Below, in pieces: positions 61,973-64,000 of a stretch of DNA of 64,000 nucleotides. The DNA is from an uncultured Erysipelotrichaceae bacterium (GTDB lineage Bacteria > Bacillota_I > Bacilli_A > RFN20 > CAG-826). The stretch lies in NCBI GenBank assembly GCA_900314865.1, contig OMWW01000001.1, positions 313,457-377,456 of the forward strand, read 5' to 3'. The notes below the pieces were generated by a model, which saw nothing but the letters and a program-made list of their open reading frames with translations, had not been told where the DNA came from and did no database searches. A program made the translations under genes and the position numbers. How positions within the stretch are numbered: the first letter of the stretch is position 1; each line of letters begins with the position of its first letter.

Positions 61973-63100
61973 ATGATTAATGTTATGCAACCTTCTTTGG
62001 GAAAAGAAGAATTAGAAAATTTAGAAAAAACCTTTAAGACAAATTGGCTTGGTAAAGGCCCTCAAGTTAAAGAATTTGAATCAAAATTTGCTAACCACAT
62101 AGGAAGTAAACCTGAAAATGTTATAACAACAAATTGTTGTACTGAAGGATTATTTATTTGGCCTGAATTATTTGACTTAAAAGAGGGAGATGAAGTAATT
62201 GTCCCTACAATCAGTTTTATTGGTGCAGGTACAAGTGTTTGCTCTCACAAGCTCAAAATGGTTCTCTGCGATGTCGACCCAAGAACATTAAACGCTAGAG
62301 CAGAGGATATTGAAAAAGTTTTAACTCCAAAAACAAAAGCTGTTTTGTTACTTCATTATGGTGGAATACCTTGTGATATGGATCCAATTATGGAATTAGC
62401 TAACAAACACCGTTTAGTTGTAATTGAAGATAGCGCCCCTGGTATTTGGTCTAAATATAAAGGTAAGCATTTAGGTACTATTGGTGATATGGGGATGTGG
62501 TCTTTTGATGCGATGAAAATTCTTGTATGTGGAGCTGGTGCGATGCTTCATTTCAAAGATCCAACAATTAGAGCAAAGGCAGAAAAACTTATGTATTTTG
62601 GTTTAGAAACAAAGTCAGGATACGAAAATAGTGTCGCACAAAAGTGGTGGGAATTTGATATTTCTTGTTTTGGACATAGAGCAATTATGGATGATATAAC
62701 CGCTACAATTGCATTAGCACAATTTGACAAGCTTCCAGAGTTTTTAGCAAGAAGAAAATATGTTCACAATTTCTATAATGAGAAATTAAAGGACTTATCA
62801 TGGATTGATTTACCACCAGAACTACCAGAAGGATGTGAAACATCATATTACTTCTATCATATTCAAGTTAAAAATGGACAAAGAGATGCATTGGCAAAAC
62901 ATTTAAGAGAAAATGGTATCTACACGACATATCGTTATTTCCCTTTACATAGAGTTCCTGGTTTTAACGCTAACGGAGTATTTCCTGGTGCTGATTATGC
63001 TGCTGATAATACCCTTTGTTTGCCACTTCATCAAAGTTTAAGTGATGAAGATCTCAATTTAATCGTGCAAAAGATTTATGAATTCGGAAACAAGCTTTAA
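61973..63100 (+). CDS. DegT/DnrJ/EryC1 aminotransferase (second in cluster)
   Basis: 375 aa PLP enzyme. MQPSLGKEELENLEKTFKTNWLGKGPQVKEFE, VITTNCCTEGLFIWPELF, EDSAPGIWSKYKGKHLGTIGDMGMWSFDAMKILVCGAGA with the PLP Lys in FDAMK. Not close to the aminotransferase at 52038, so a second amino sugar (for example a 4-amino type) is likely. TAGGAG upstream. One base separates its stop from the next ATG. Confidence 0.92.
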   Translation: MINVMQPSLGKEELENLEKTFKTNWLGKGPQVKEFESKFANHIGSKPENVITTNCCTEGLFIWPELFDLKEGDEVIVPTISFIGAGTSVCSHKLKMVLCDVDPRTLNARAEDIEKVLTPKTKAVLLLHYGGIPCDMDPIMELANKHRLVVIEDSAPGIWSKYKGKHLGTIGDMGMWSFDAMKILVCGAGAMLHFKDPTIRAKAEKLMYFGLETKSGYENSVAQKWWEFDISCFGHRAIMDDITATIALAQFDKLPEFLARRKYVHNFYNEKLKDLSWIDLPPELPEGCETSYYFYHIQVKNGQRDALAKHLRENGIYTTYRYFPLHRVPGFNANGVFPGADYAADNTLCLPLHQSLSDEDLNLIVQKIYEFGNKL

Positions 63101-63101
63101 A

Positions 63102-64000
63102 ATGAATGAAACTATTTACGTGAGGATTAGGGGAGGACTTGGAAATCAAATGTTCCAGTATGCCTTTGCCTATATGCTTAGTAAAAAATATGTTTGTTCA
63201 AAGTTGATCCTTGATATAAGAGAATACAAAGACTATTATTGGCCTTTTGAATTAGATTGTTTTAATTTACCTACTAACTATGAGATTTCAACGCAAAAGT
63301 TAAAATATGACTCTAAAATCAAAAGTTATCATTTCTATCAAGGCATTTATCGTCGTTTGCATCATAAATCGCCAACCTCTTTAAAAAAGAGCTACATAAA
63401 AAAAGGCTATTTGTTTTGTGGACAATACTGCGAAATGCCACCAGATAAATTGTCTGACGACATTTATTTATATGGATATTTTCAAAATGCTGATTTACTT
63501 GCGCCGATTAGAGAAGATTTATCAAAGATTTTTGTTTTAAAAGAGCAAACGGATCTGGTTAAAAAATATCTTAAAAGAATCAAACCCAATAGTGTGTCTA
63601 TCAATATTCGTTTTGCAAAAGAAATTGAATTAAAAAATAATGAAACATATACCTACTCTTCAAAAAAATATTATGTTGAGTTAGTAAAAGAAATTAAAAA
63701 AAGAAGAAAAGAAAATATTCAATTGGTAATATCATCTAATGATATTAAAAACGTTAAACAAGAAAAATGGTTTGATGATTTTGATGATGTAGTGTTTGTT
63801 GAGAATTGTTCCGCGATTGAACAGTTAGAAATAATGAAACATTGTAGAGATTTCGTTTTATCTAATAGTACTTTCTCTTGGTGGATTGGATATTTGGGTT
63901 CTTTTAATAAAGATAGCGTTGTTCTTGCTCCTAAGACCTGGTTTCAAGGACAAGATATAACTGACACCAAGATAAAATTTGAAGAAATGGAAATAAGATA
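63102..64000 (+). CDS. GT11 family (alpha-1,2-fucosyltransferase-like), 3' end outside window
   Basis: 299 codons visible, running off the window. GGLGNQMFQYAFAYMLSKKY at the start and SNSTFSWWIGYLGSF near residue 255 are characteristic of GT11. The usual H-x-R-R-G-D donor-binding motif is replaced by SINIRFAKE, keeping only one Arg, so donor or activity may differ from known fucosyltransferases. The ATG is 1 nt after the aminotransferase stop; no Shine-Dalgarno. It indicates a fucose or other deoxyhexose branch on the polymer. Confidence 0.88.
   Translation, partial: MNETIYVRIRGGLGNQMFQYAFAYMLSKKYVCSKLILDIREYKDYYWPFELDCFNLPTNYEISTQKLKYDSKIKSYHFYQGIYRRLHHKSPTSLKKSYIKKGYLFCGQYCEMPPDKLSDDIYLYGYFQNADLLAPIREDLSKIFVLKEQTDLVKKYLKRIKPNSVSINIRFAKEIELKNNETYTYSSKKYYVELVKEIKKRRKENIQLVISSNDIKNVKQEKWFDDFDDVVFVENCSAIEQLEIMKHCRDFVLSNSTFSWWIGYLGSFNKDSVVLAPKTWFQGQDITDTKIKFEEMEIR

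Overview
The window is a chromosomal segment of an AT-rich, anaerobic, low-GC Gram-positive bacterium read with the ordinary bacterial code (TGA is used as a stop, for example at 7419-7421 and 52029-52031). Gene order (a complete S10-spc-alpha ribosomal cluster running to rplQ; cysS-rlmB-sigma factor as in Bacillus; ecfA1-ecfA2-ecfT-truA; rplM-rpsI), the zinc-type S14 and the lack of an L30 gene point to Bacilli near the Mollicutes/Erysipelotrichia branch, plausibly an uncultured gut lineage (inference). Anaerobic life is supported by a class III ribonucleotide reductase, a trimeric [FeFe]-hydrogenase and the NAD-dependent dihydropyrimidine dehydrogenase PreTA.

Layout. 1-2.9 kb (minus strand): nrdD (3' end outside the window) and pepT. 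3.1-7.4 kb: an apparently leaderless operon with an unknown kinase-like protein, a PRPP synthetase and three queuosine genes (tgt, queA, queH). 7.6-22.7 kb: promoter, structured leader and the ribosomal protein/secY/adk/map/infA/rpoA cluster, in which several ribosomal proteins carry unusual Lys/Ala/Glu-rich tails. 22.7-24.6 kb: a hydrolase-glycosyltransferase fusion. 24.65-25.65 kb: an island of five predicted small RNA cassettes that share one promoter architecture and enclose, on the other strand, a gene for a small very basic protein. This is the part of the window most likely to be new. 25.7-32.5 kb: preT-preA and the hydrogenase operon. 32.6-35.5 kb: a large secreted nuclease with a Cys-containing C-terminal anchor. 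35.6-42.4 kb: cysS, rlmB, a frameshifted SigH-like sigma factor, the ECF transporter core, truA and a YebC-type regulator. 42.4-43.6 kb: an AAA ATPase under a promoter embedded in a 10-bp-phased repeat array. 43.7-45.3 kb: rplM-rpsI and four tRNAs (Ile, Val, Thr, Leu). 45.4-64 kb: a truncated pRiA4b ORF3-like gene and then a long surface-polysaccharide cluster: initiating sugar transferase, glycosyltransferases, flippase, TagB/F-like polymerase, two DegT-type aminotransferases, a FdtA-like cupin, a collagen-like CotH lipoprotein, a Wzy-like/GT4 fusion and a partial GT11 fucosyltransferase. This cluster looks more AT-rich than the ribosomal region and lies next to tRNA genes, consistent with an exchangeable region.

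Expression signals. Several genes (3151, 35578, 38326; nearly so 22720 and 45961) have a TATAAT-type -10 element only 7-10 nt before the ATG and no Shine-Dalgarno sequence, so leaderless transcription seems common. Extended -10 (TGn) promoters are frequent, and Rho-independent terminators bound most operons. No computation was run: all coordinates, pairings and family calls come from reading the sequence.
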